A stretch of DNA of 64,000 bases, from contig CM060344.1 of the NCBI GenBank assembly GCA_030674155.1, positions 29,936,688-30,000,687 of the forward strand, read 5' to 3'. This document shows positions 55,125 through 64,000 of the stretch, in pieces. The notes beneath the pieces are model-generated. The model was not told where the DNA came from and made no database searches. It was given only the letters and a program-made list of their open reading frames with translations. Position 1 is the first letter of the stretch; the number at the start of each line of letters is the position of its first letter. The stretch comes from Stramonita haemastoma (taxonomy: Eukaryota > Mollusca > Gastropoda > Neogastropoda > Muricidae). The translations under genes and the position numbers were made by a program.

Positions 55125-55760
55125 AACACCACCGAACTGACCCAGCAGCAGTGCAGGGCCCCTTTGGCTGGTGGCCCTACAGCAGCCTGACATTGATCAG
55201 CTTCCTGAGGACTTCTGATCCTGAGGATGCAGCATGACAAGCCTGGGTATGGCTGGGGAGGAGAGGAGGGAACTGAGGGACGTGGGGACAGCTCACAGGA
55301 ACCACGTCACAGAAGAGGAGGCTGTCAAAAAAAAGCAATCACCCCCCTCCCCCCCCAAAAAAAAAAGAAAAAGAAATGCAGTACAGATGTAAAAAAACAA
55401 TAATACCACAAACTTGCAAGGCCGCTATAAAAGTTTTAGACATAAACTGAGGAGAGAACTGATGTGAAAGCTTAAAAAGAAAAGTGCATTAACGGAAATA
55501 TCAGAGATGAATGTTTTGTTGCAGAAGATTCCCGCAGGGCTTACATGGTAATAACTATTCTTTGATCTGAACTATTCTTTGATTTTGCCATGACTGAGGA
55601 TGGTATAAAGTATAGAACAATACAATACAATACGATAAAAACCAAAACAAAAACCAATACAAGTCCACAGTGAGCTTCTCAATGTCAGGCTGCCATGGGC
55701 CACAGACCAGACAGACCCTGCACTGCTGCTGGGTCACCTCAGTGGTGTGTGGTGCCGGTT
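55125..55760. repeat. Inverted duplication (arms about 90 bp)
   Basis: Positions about 55125-55215 (ACCCAGCAGCAGTGCAGGG, CAGCCTGACATTGA) match the reverse complement of about 55668-55760 (CCCTGCACTGCTGCTGGGT, TCAATGTCAGGCTG) with moderate divergence. The right arm lies in a 100-codon minus-strand open frame, but I recognise no domain. The spacer of about 450 bp has no feature beyond A-rich runs. Confidence 0.7.
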
Positions 55761-55978
55761 CTGAGCCAACATACCCAGGACACCACCTTCTACAGGGCAC
55801 CACATGCTGAGTGTTTGTGTTCAGTGGTGGAGGGGTCCGTTTGGTTTCTGCTTCCATTTCTCTTCTTTCTCCTCTTCCGCTTTCTGTAGTTGTGTCTTTT
55901 TTTTAAAACATGTTCTGTGATTTAATTCTGAATCACCTCCGTTTTCTTCTCCATTTCCTTGTTCTTCTTCTTTCTCTT

Positions 55979-55987
55979 ATCATCATT

Positions 55988-56044
<57 letters not shown>

Positions 56045-56099
56045 TTCTTCTTCTTCTTCTTCTTTCTTCTTCTTCTTCTTCTTCTTCTTCTTCTTCTTC
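55979..56099. repeat. (CAT)n followed by (CTT)n microsatellite
   Basis: About 65 bp of ATC repeats changing at 56043 into about 55 bp of TTC repeats. Confidence 0.96.
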
Positions 56100-56326
56100 A
56101 GTTTACTTCATTCCATTCTTCTCTAAATGTACATCTTTATTTTTATTATTTTTATTTTTAAATGAATTTTCTTCTTTTTGTTAGGTCCAAGGGAAACAAC
56201 TTGGACAGAACAGAATATTTTAGTGCATCGTTTGTTCCCTTGAACATATGTACAAAGCCCATGCTGTGATTTTTGTGACTGTCTTCTTTTACTATACCGA
56301 TGTAGTTTCAGCTTGTTGTGCATCAG

Positions 56327-56834
56327 GTGTGTGCAAAGAACTAGTATAGCCCCCACATTAAGCAGGTGTGTGCAAAGAACTAGTATAGCCCCACATTAGC
56401 AGTGTGTGCAAAGAACTAGTATAGCCCCACATTAGCAGTGTGTGCAAAGAACTAATATAGCCCCACATTAGCAGTGTGTGCAAAGAACTAGTGTAGCCCC
56501 ACATTAGCAGTGTGTGCAAAGAACTAGTATAGCCCCACATTAGCACTGTGTGCAAAGAACTAGTATAGCCCCACATTAGCAGTGTGTGCAAAGAACTAGT
56601 ACAGCCCCACATTAGCAGTATGTGCAAAGAACTAGTATAGCCCCACATTAGCAGTGTGTGCAAAGAACTAGTATAGCCCCACATTAGCAGTGTGTGCAAA
56701 GAACTAGTATAGCCCCACATTAGCAGTGTGTGCAAAGAACTAGTATAGCCCCACATTAGCAGTGTGTGCAAAGAACTAGTATAGCCCCACATTAGCAGTG
56801 TGTGCAAAGAACTAGTATAGCCCCACATTAGCAG
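56327..56834. repeat. 36-bp satellite array, about 14 copies
   Basis: Units begin GCAGTGTGTGCAAAGAACTA and end with GTATAGCCCCACATTA. The 36-bp period is a multiple of three, so the minus strand shows a 159-residue frame of a 12-residue repeat, which is an artefact of the period. The array stops at GCAG, 56831-56834. The same satellite restarts at 63816. Confidence 0.96.
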
Positions 56835-57303
<469 letters not shown>

Positions 57304-57599
57304 GGGGGGCCGATCAGTAAGGTGAAAGTGAAGACGTACTGAAATCGCTCTAGTATTTTTATGATTACTAACTAGTTTTTAAGTGGCTTTCGCTTTTCAT
57401 TGTTTGTATATTGTTAGATCAAGAGGATGGGCATATCGGTACAGGCGTACTGAGCAGTATGTGGAACATTTGCCGCAGTATATGTCGGTTTCATGTTGAA
57501 ACAGGCAGAATTCAAATCTTCCACCAGAACCTCCATTTTGACGTTGAGAAGCCGGCGAGACGGTGTCTTGTTGGGATTGACCCTCACCTATCTATTTTG

Positions 57600-57890
57600 A
57601 GCCGCCGCGGTAGTCGAGTGGTTAGGGCGTCGGACTCGTAATCTAAAGGTTGCGGGTTCGATCCCAGCTTTCGGCTATGGCGTTGTGCCCTTGGAAAAGG
57701 CACTTTACGGCTATTTTCTCACCCCACCCAGGTGTAAAAGGGGTACCAACCTTGTGTTGGGGGTTAACCCTGCGATAGACTGGCGTCCTATCCAGGGGGG
57801 AGTCTATGACTCTCAGTCGCTTAACGCCACAGAAACCGGGATAAGCACCGGCCTGATGAGCCTTAGGCTCGGGACAGACTTTAACTTTAA
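57600..57890 (+). mobile_element. Thr-tRNA-derived SINE inserted in LINE ORF1
   Basis: Same family as 24151-24428: GTAGTCGAGTGGTTAGGGCG, B box GGTTCGATCC, and 3' end GACAGACTTTAACTTTAA. The anticodon-position triplet is CGT (also Thr). CTATCTATTTTG flanks it at 57588-57599 and 57891-57902, a 12-bp target-site duplication. It retains a CTCAGTCGCTTAACGC segment missing from the 24-kb copy. It inserted after the LINE did and is therefore the younger element. Confidence 0.95.
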
Positions 57891-57924
57891 CTATCTATTT
57901 TGGGGTGGGCTGTTATTGCGGTGT

Positions 57925-57951
57925 GGTGATGTCGAAACCAACCCTGGACCA
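57925..57951 (+). other. 2A-like ribosome-skipping motif
   Basis: Encodes GDVETNPGP, matching the D-V/I-E-x-N-P-G-P consensus of 2A peptides, preceded by a hydrophobic helix (WGGLLLRC). In known 2A sequences the ribosome fails to join the final Gly (57946-57948) and Pro (57949-57951), releasing the leader and restarting at Pro. Here that would free the 284-residue ORF1 body. All core residues are intact. Confidence 0.92.
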
Positions 57952-59170
57952 ACCACCCCTCCTGGATCCACTGGCCGCATGCTGAGGCAGACCAGCTTGG
58001 TTGGTGGTGCTGGTGGACGGAGCACCTTTACTGGCAGAGCCTCCAGGACAACCAGAACGAGAGCTGATGTGACCGCTGATGTGACCACCAACACGCCTAC
58101 CAACATACACCATAGCCAGGACTCCTCCTCTACTGCTGCTACTCAGGTACCATCCTTCAACACCATGTCGGCCAAAATCGAGAAAGTGGAGACCTTGATA
58201 AAAACTACCACTGACAGTCTCAATAATGAGATAAAAGTATTGACAGACAGTGTTGGTGCTTTGAAAGAGGAATTGAGTAGCCTGAAGCAAGAGTTAGACA
58301 ACCTTAGGACTGAAAATGTAGACTTAAAACAGTCAAATTCAGGATTGAAGGATAGAGTTGAAAAGCTAGAAAAGAAATCAGAGGAGTTAGTAGGACAGTC
58401 AAGACGAAATAATGTGATTTTTCATGGGTTAGAAAAGAAAACTGATGAGACTGGAGCTGATTGTGAAAAGATTGTGAAAAATCTTCTGTCAGAAAAAATG
58501 GATGTAGCTGATATCAAGTTTGATAGAGTGCACAGGATAAACTCTAAACCCAACTCTCCTGTTATTGCTAGGTGCTGTTTCTTTCAAGATAAGCTTAGAA
58601 TACTGAAGGCAAAGACTCGGCTAAAAGGTTCAAAGATTTTTGTAGATGAAGATTTTTCCCAAGCTGTTAGAGAAGTTAGACGCAAACTGACCCCATATTT
58701 GAAGAGTGCCCGAGCAGAAGGAAAAAATGTGAGAATGATCTTTGATCATTTGATCATTGATGGTGAGAAGGTGACCGTCAATGATCTAGGAAGAAATGAA
58801 TAGCGTGTTGGCCGGCCCATACACACATCTGTCCACAGAGGCAATACACAGGGTAGGGACAAAAGTAAACATACACCGCCTCAGATAGGTACTGACGTAA
58901 TAGGCCCACGGCTTTGTGCCGTAAGCCTAGGGAGTGAGAAAGACACTGCGTGTGTGAAAGACACAGGGCGTGGCGTTGCTGTTGAAGACAAAGACCAGTT
59001 AGGCCTAGGTCTAGGCCTAGACCTAGCACAAGCTAAGCCTAACGATGAGTCAGCTAGATTTGGACAGTGTTCAAATAAAAATGATGATCATAGTACTGTT
59101 GAAAGCAGTAGTTCCATGTCTTGTCATATAAATGAAATTGATGAAAGGGTCAGTCTATATGATGTCGTAG

Positions 59171-62100
59171 ATCAATGGAATTGTGGTAATACCAAATAGA
59201 ACAAATAAAACTTTTTCATTTTTGTCCTGGAATGTTAATGGGTTGCTGTCAAAACTCTCTGATGGAGATTTCGTATCGTATGTGCGTAGCTTCGATTTTA
59301 TTTGTCTGACAGAAACATTCTTGGAAAATATCCAGTCAGATGTGTTTAGTGGCTATAAGGCCTTCTGTAAGTCAGCAATTAAAGTTAGCCATCAAGGGAG
59401 GCGATCAGGGGGAGTAGTTTGTTTGATTAAGCACGAGTTAGCTGCTCTTGTGAAATATTTAGATGGTCCATGCCCTAACATTTGTTCTTTTCTCTGTGAC
59501 AAATCTCTTTTGTGTACTTCAAGAAATGTATTGCTTGTTTGTGTGTATATCCCACCTGAAGGTTCTCCTTTTTATAACATGTTTGCCAATGATAACGGAA
59601 TTGCTATGTTGGAAGAATGTTTAGTAAATTGTGTGGTGACACTGGATGAAGTAGATATAATATTGTGTGGAGACTTAAACAGCAGGACATCAAATTTTTC
59701 TTGTCATCATGTAGTAAATGACTGTATTCCAGATCTTCAAAGTAAAAGCATGTCTCTCTGTAGTAATCGTTATTCTGAAGATGCTGTTATCAACAATTAT
59801 GGTAAATTATTATTGAATATGTGTACTGCACTTAGTTTACAAATTTTAAATGGTGTATGTAATGGCGACCAGCAAGGACGCTACACATATATTTCTGATG
59901 GTGGATGCAGTGTTAATGATTATTTTTTAGTGTCAGATGATTTGTTCTCTCAAATTTTTGACTCGTGTCAATTGTTTGTTGCTGAGCGTTCAGATTCAGA
60001 TCACCTTCCTGTTGAATTACATATTAATCCATTATATAAAACTTATGCAGTAGCTGAGGAGACATCTGTTGTGGAAAAGTTCGTGTGGGATGAAAACAAA
60101 CTCTCAGCTTATAAGGATAATCTTTGTAATGAGAATATGTGTGAAAACTTTTTAAATGCCTTACAGATGATTGATGAGAACATTAATGAAGCTCTAGATT
60201 TGTTCAATGATTGCATAAAGTCCAGTGCTGAATGTATGAAAAAACAGATACGTGTCAAAAAAGGTCTATCAAATGCTACATGGTTTGATAATGAATGTAA
60301 AAGTATGAAATATAGGGTCAGAAAACTTTTGAAGACTTACCGGAAAACATTAAAGAATGAAGACAAAAATGTGTACTGTGTCTTAAGAAGGGAATATAAA
60401 TATATGCTAGAAAGGAAAAGAAAACAGTATAACATGACTTTACTTGCAGACATGATGTCTTCAATCTCTTCTCAAGTCCAGTTCTGGAAAAGTGTTAAGA
60501 AGGCATCATTTAGAAATAGTCAACCAAAGAATAATATATCAGTTGACAGTTGGTTTCAACATTTCAAAACCCTCTTGGAGAAAGACTCAATAGACATCTC
60601 AGTGAATAATGATGCTGACATTGATGAAACAGAGGAAGATTTTGATCGTCCAATATCTTTAGATGAAGTATATAGGGCACTAAGAAAGCTAAAGAATGAG
60701 AAAGCAGCTGGACCTGATCAAATCATTGGAGAATTGCTAAAAATGGAAGTGAAGATGTAGTGCTTTTCCTTCTAAAATTATTCAACAAAATCGTTGATGA
60801 TGGTCTTTTCCCAGATAATTGGACTGAATCTATAATCCTAACATTACACAAAAAGGGAGATGTTGATAACCCTAATAACTACAGGGGAATTTCTCTTAGT
60901 GACATAAGTAGTAAGTTGTAACAGGTTACAGGAATGGGTTATGAAAAATGATATTACAGGTGAACACCAAGCTGGCTTTAAGAAAGGATACTCTACTATA
61001 GATCATATGTTCACTCTGCTTGCGTTTGTTCAGAAACAGTTCAGTCATAGCCGTAAACTCTATGTGGCATTTATTGACTTTGAAAAGGCATTTGATTCTG
61101 TTAATAGAAACTTGTTGTGGCCTGTTCTCCAGAAAAATGGTGTGACGGGTAAATTATTACGTTGTTTGAGAGCCATGTATCAGAATGTCAAAAGTAGAAT
61201 AAGATGTGGTACTAAACTGACTGACATAATATACTGTACCACTGGTGTTAAACAGGGTGATGTATGTAGCCCTTTACTGTTTTCTGTTTTCATTAATGAG
61301 TTAGCCAGAGAAGTCATCAATAATGGTAAACATGGTGCCACTTTCTCCCAAGATGTCACAGAATTGTTTATTCTTCTACTTGCTGATGATGTTATCCTGC
61401 TATCTGAAACAGTTGTTGGCTTACAAAAGCAGTTAAATAGCTTGAGCAGTGCTGCATCGGCACTTGATCTTAAGGTTAATCTGAATAAGAGCAATATCGT
61501 TGTATTCAGAAAAGGTGGTCATTTAGCTGTTCATGAAAAATGGTTGTACAATGGAAAAGTCATGCCTGTGATTAATGTATATAAATATTTAGGAATCTGT
61601 TTTTCTACAAAACTTAGTTTCACAACTGCATGTAAAGATCTGGCAAGTCGAGGTAAACGAAGCTTGTTATTGGTTTTGAGGAAATTGCGAATATTGAATA
61701 ATAATTCTTTTGACCTGTTCATTAAAATATTTGATGCCCAAATACAACCCACTGTGCTATATGGTGCAGAAATTTGGGGTTTGGATGCAGCTGTAACGCA
61801 TTGTGAATCAGTGCACCTCTTTGCATTAAAGCAGTTCTTAGGCTTAGATAGATGAACGCCCAATGACCTGGTGTATAGTGAAACTAATAGATATCCTCTC
61901 TCTGTTAATGCTGCTGTAAGATGTATTAGATACTGGATTAAGATTCTACATATGGATGAGAACAGGCTACCTTTTAAATCTTACAAGATGCTTTATGATC
62001 TAGATGTGAAAGGGAAAAACAACTGGACTACACAAATACGCACCTGTTTATGTGAACTTGGTTTTGGATTTGTTTGGCTCAATCAAGGTGTTGGAAGTTG

Positions 62101-62578
62101 TAGAGAATTTATAAACACTTTCAGACAAAGACTGATTGACTGCCGATGGCAGCAATGGAATGATCATATACAAACCAGTGACAGGTATCAAATGTATAGA
62201 CAATTTATAAGTGCACATGATATCAAACCTTATTTAAAGCTTGATATGGACATACATTTGAAAAGAATTATGTCAAAGTTTAGACTTGGTGTATCAGATA
62301 TAAATGTTCATAAATTCAGATACAGAGGATATGATGTTGATGACCTCAGGTTACTATGCCCGTTATGTAAGCAGGCACCTGAAAATGAGGTGCATTTTGT
62401 GTTATGCTGCCCAGTGCTAGAGGATGTTAGGCAGAGATACATCCCTGTGAAATATAGAAAGCAGCCTAATTCATTTAGACTCTGTTTACTCATGGCATCA
62501 AGTCAGCCTGAGGTTGTGCGCAGCCTCACTCTTTATTTGTGTAAAGCCTTTAGAATAAGAGATACTTTATTATCTTAA
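59171..62578 (+). pseudogene. LINE ORF2: AP-endonuclease plus reverse transcriptase, disrupted
   Basis: Endonuclease motifs: FLSWNVNGL, LTETFLE, ILCGDLNSRTSN, SVNDYFLVS, SDSDHLPVEL. RT motifs: KAAGPDQI, HKKGDVDNPNNYRGISL (60849-60899), motif A FIDFEKAFDSVN, motif B GVKQGDVCSPLLF, motif C LLADDVILLSE, then YLGICFS and VLYGAEIWG. The C-terminus has a zinc-finger-like CPLC...HFVLCC. Breaks: one A missing at about 60740 (frame moves to GSEDVVLFLLK); a frameshifting deletion at about 60905-60918, where the RT loses several residues; and a TGA at 61853-61855 within the frame (probably CGA). The frame opens after a TAG at 59168 and has no ATG before the endonuclease. The upstream frame (58804-59199) overlaps it by 29 nt. 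Confidence 0.88.
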
Positions 62579-62738
62579 GTCATATTTTTGCTATTGATTT
62601 TGTTGCTATACAATTCTGCTGTTGTCATTGCTGTTGTCTTTTATTCCACCAAAATACTAAGCAGTTTGGCAACCCCCTTCATGTATGGGCCAATGGCCTT
62701 TCTGTGAATAAATTTTTCGAGTTCGAGTTCGAGTTCGA

Positions 62739-62885
62739 GTTCTCTCTCTCTCTATTTTTATGTATATATACATAAAGATATATATATATATATCTGTGTT
62801 AGTATATGTTGTGTTAGTGTAAGTGTGTGTGTGTGTGTGTGTGAGTGAGTGTGTGCGTGTGTGTGTGCGTGCGTGCGTGCGTACG

Positions 62886-62924
<39 letters not shown>

Positions 62925-62930
62925 ACCACG
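62739..62930. repeat. CT, TA and GT/CGTG microsatellites after the LINE tail
   Basis: (CT)n at 62739-62752, TATA-rich 62755-62795, and (GT)n with GCGT and GAGT interruptions at 62822-62920. Confidence 0.93.
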
Positions 62931-63120
62931 TTCAATGTAAGAGTGGTTTAGAGATTTTTTGTGATTATCTTCCATCATCTGGCCGGTCACTTTTCTATTC
63001 ATATAGTGAAGAACAAATTAACAAACAAAACGAAAGAAAGAAAAGAAAGAAAAAAATCTTAGGAAAAGCACATTGCTATAGGTATGTCCTTGTGTCTAAA
63101 ATTAAATTTCAATGACAGCA

Positions 63121-63123
<3 letters not shown>

Positions 63124-63217
<94 letters not shown>

Positions 63218-63272
63218 CGTGCGTGTGCGTGCGTGCGTGTGTGTGCGTGCGCGCACGCGCGCGCACACACAC
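63124..63272. repeat. (CT)n followed by (GT/GCGT)n microsatellite
   Basis: About 80 bp of CT repeats (63124-63204) changing abruptly to GT and GCGT repeats, then a CGCGCACGCGCGCG core and CACACA. Confidence 0.95.
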
Positions 63273-63815
63273 CCCCCCTAAAATGTTGAGCGTTCTTTTT
63301 GGTTTTGTTGAATAATTACTGCCTTAAATCTTTGTGTTGAAAAGTAATGTTAGTTATATCTTTAAAAGAGACGTACATAAAGAGATTTACACGTACTTTG
63401 TGCACTGACACTCAGTAACATAACAGCAACAAAATAAGTAGAATGCATAGACCTTTAGACCTACAGATAGACTATTTAGTAGACGGCCACATATGGTAGA
63501 CATCTGTGTTATATCACATCCCCCTGAAATCAGGCCGTTCCACGGGGCTACGTGCCTTTAGGCCTTTAAGTCTGGTAGGCTACTGTGTAAGGAACTATTG
63601 ACCTTGGTGCAAAAATAGCGCTGTTTGACTGGGACTAAGAGAGACTTTTAGCTATTCTCGCGTTGCAAATGTTGACATTGGTGTAACGTGGCTTTTGACT
63701 CTGACACTGGGGGATGAGAGGAGGTGAGAGGTGATGCTGGTTTGTTAAGTTTTTCGGCCTCTGCCTTCTTTTCTCTCCCACTGCCGAACTAAAAGTGTTA
63801 GAATTAGTTGGTGTG
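63273..63815. other. Unique sequence, no gene recognised
   Basis: No open frame of note, no known repeat. Ends at GGTGTG where the 36-bp satellite restarts. Confidence 0.5.
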
Positions 63816-64000
63816 GCAGTGTGTGCAAAGAACTAGTATAGCCCCACATTAGCAGTGTGCAAAGAACTAGTATAGCCCCACATTAGCAGTGTGTGCAAAG
63901 AACTAGAATAGCCCCACATTAGCAGTGTGTGCAAAGAACTAGTATAGCCCCACATTAGCAGTGTGTGCAAAAAAACTAGTACAGCCCCACATTAGCAGTG
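63816..64000. repeat. 36-bp satellite array (continues right of window)
   Basis: Same unit and orientation as 56327-56834, about five copies visible, one shortened (GCAGTGTGCAAAGAAC at about 63856). Confidence 0.96.

Larger units (their letters stand above)
57493..58803 (+). pseudogene. LINE ORF1: hydrophobic leader, 2A-like motif, coiled coil, RRM-like domain
   Basis: The original start is probably the ATG at 57493, the first in frame after a TGA at 57451. Its leader includes the hydrophobic GVLLGLTLTYLF, then the SINE at 57600-57890 interrupts it. Past the SINE the frame continues with WGGLLLRC, the 2A core GDVETNPGP and 284 further residues: a Ser/Thr/Arg-rich linker, a long coiled coil (about 58164-58400; SLKQELDNLRTEN, GLKDRVEKLEKKS) and an RRM-like nucleic-acid-binding domain (NNVIFHGLEKK, FDRVHRINSK, KIFVDEDFS) to the TAG at 58801. 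Because the SINE adds 303 bp the frame is conserved, but a TGA at 57598-57600 cuts the leader off. A new in-frame ATG in the SINE at 57856 could start a chimeric ORF1. Confidence 0.88.
57304..62738 (+). mobile_element. Near full-length LINE with 2A-like ORF1 leader
   Basis: 5' UTR (57304-57492), ORF1 (57493-58803, interrupted by a SINE), inter-ORF (58804-59170), ORF2 with endonuclease and reverse transcriptase (59171-62578), 3' UTR with AATAAA-like GTGAATAAATTTTT, and a (TTCGAG)n tail at about 62717-62738. CT repeats on both sides make a target-site duplication within the microsatellite plausible but not measurable. 2A-like motifs at the start of ORF1 are known from AP-endonuclease non-LTR elements of several invertebrates. 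The clade is not resolved here; CR1-group is likely. Confidence 0.88.

Overview
Organism: the window is nuclear DNA of an animal, most probably a marine lophotrochozoan and likely a mollusc. This is inferred from the mix of RTE-type LINEs, a LINE whose ORF1 carries an SGNH-esterase domain, a LINE with a 2A-like motif, Thr-tRNA-derived SINEs, a Ty3/gypsy-type gag and abundant CA/GA microsatellites. I see no convincing host gene. Nearly everything recognisable is satellite DNA or a transposable element in some state of decay.

Left part (1 to about 38.7 kb): a composite macrosatellite. Its building blocks are (S) arrays of a 32-bp unit with core CCTGGTCAGGTCCAAAAT, interrupted by a recurring degenerate block of about 190 bp; (B) a roughly 380-420 bp dispersed element carrying short hairpins; and (C) AT-rich degenerate repeats around TACAGTAAAATGTGTTTTG. 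They recur in the order S-B-C-S, with a spacing of about 5.8 kb between the first two B copies. From about 22.6 to 26.8 kb the C and B modules are inverted. The macrosatellite is interrupted at 2.2-6.45 kb by a 4.2-kb segment bounded by inverted copies of a foldback (MITE-like) element. It is also hit by two SINEs (24.15 kb and 34.66 kb) and by a 5'-inverted RTE LINE (28.54-29.53 kb) with a visible target-site duplication.

Middle part (38.7-51.1 kb): a perfect 31-bp-arm hairpin, a decayed transposon-associated ORF, a 137-bp RTE tail with an 11-bp target-site duplication, a 28-bp minisatellite, and a nearly full-length but dead CR1/L2-like LINE of about 7 kb on the minus strand. That LINE has an ORF1 with coiled coil and SGNH domain and an ORF2 with endonuclease and reverse transcriptase. 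A separate SINE family here appears to share that LINE's 3' tail.

Right part (51.1-64 kb): the 5' LTR (812 bp), tRNA-Ala-type primer-binding site and gag of a truncated Ty3/gypsy-like element; a tRNA-derived SINE remnant; short direct and inverted duplications; and a 36-bp satellite present at 56.3-56.8 kb and again from 63.8 kb to the window end. Between these two arrays, inserted in a CT microsatellite, lies a 5.4-kb LINE whose ORF1 starts with a hydrophobic leader and a 2A-like motif (GDVETNPGP). A Thr-tRNA SINE has inserted into that leader with a 12-bp target-site duplication and a net addition of exactly 303 bp. This keeps the downstream frame but places a stop codon at the junction.

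The most interesting signals are the macrosatellite architecture, the SINE-in-2A-leader insertion, the twin-priming-type RTE insertion whose empty site is visible in a paralogous copy in the same window, and the SINE/LINE shared tail.
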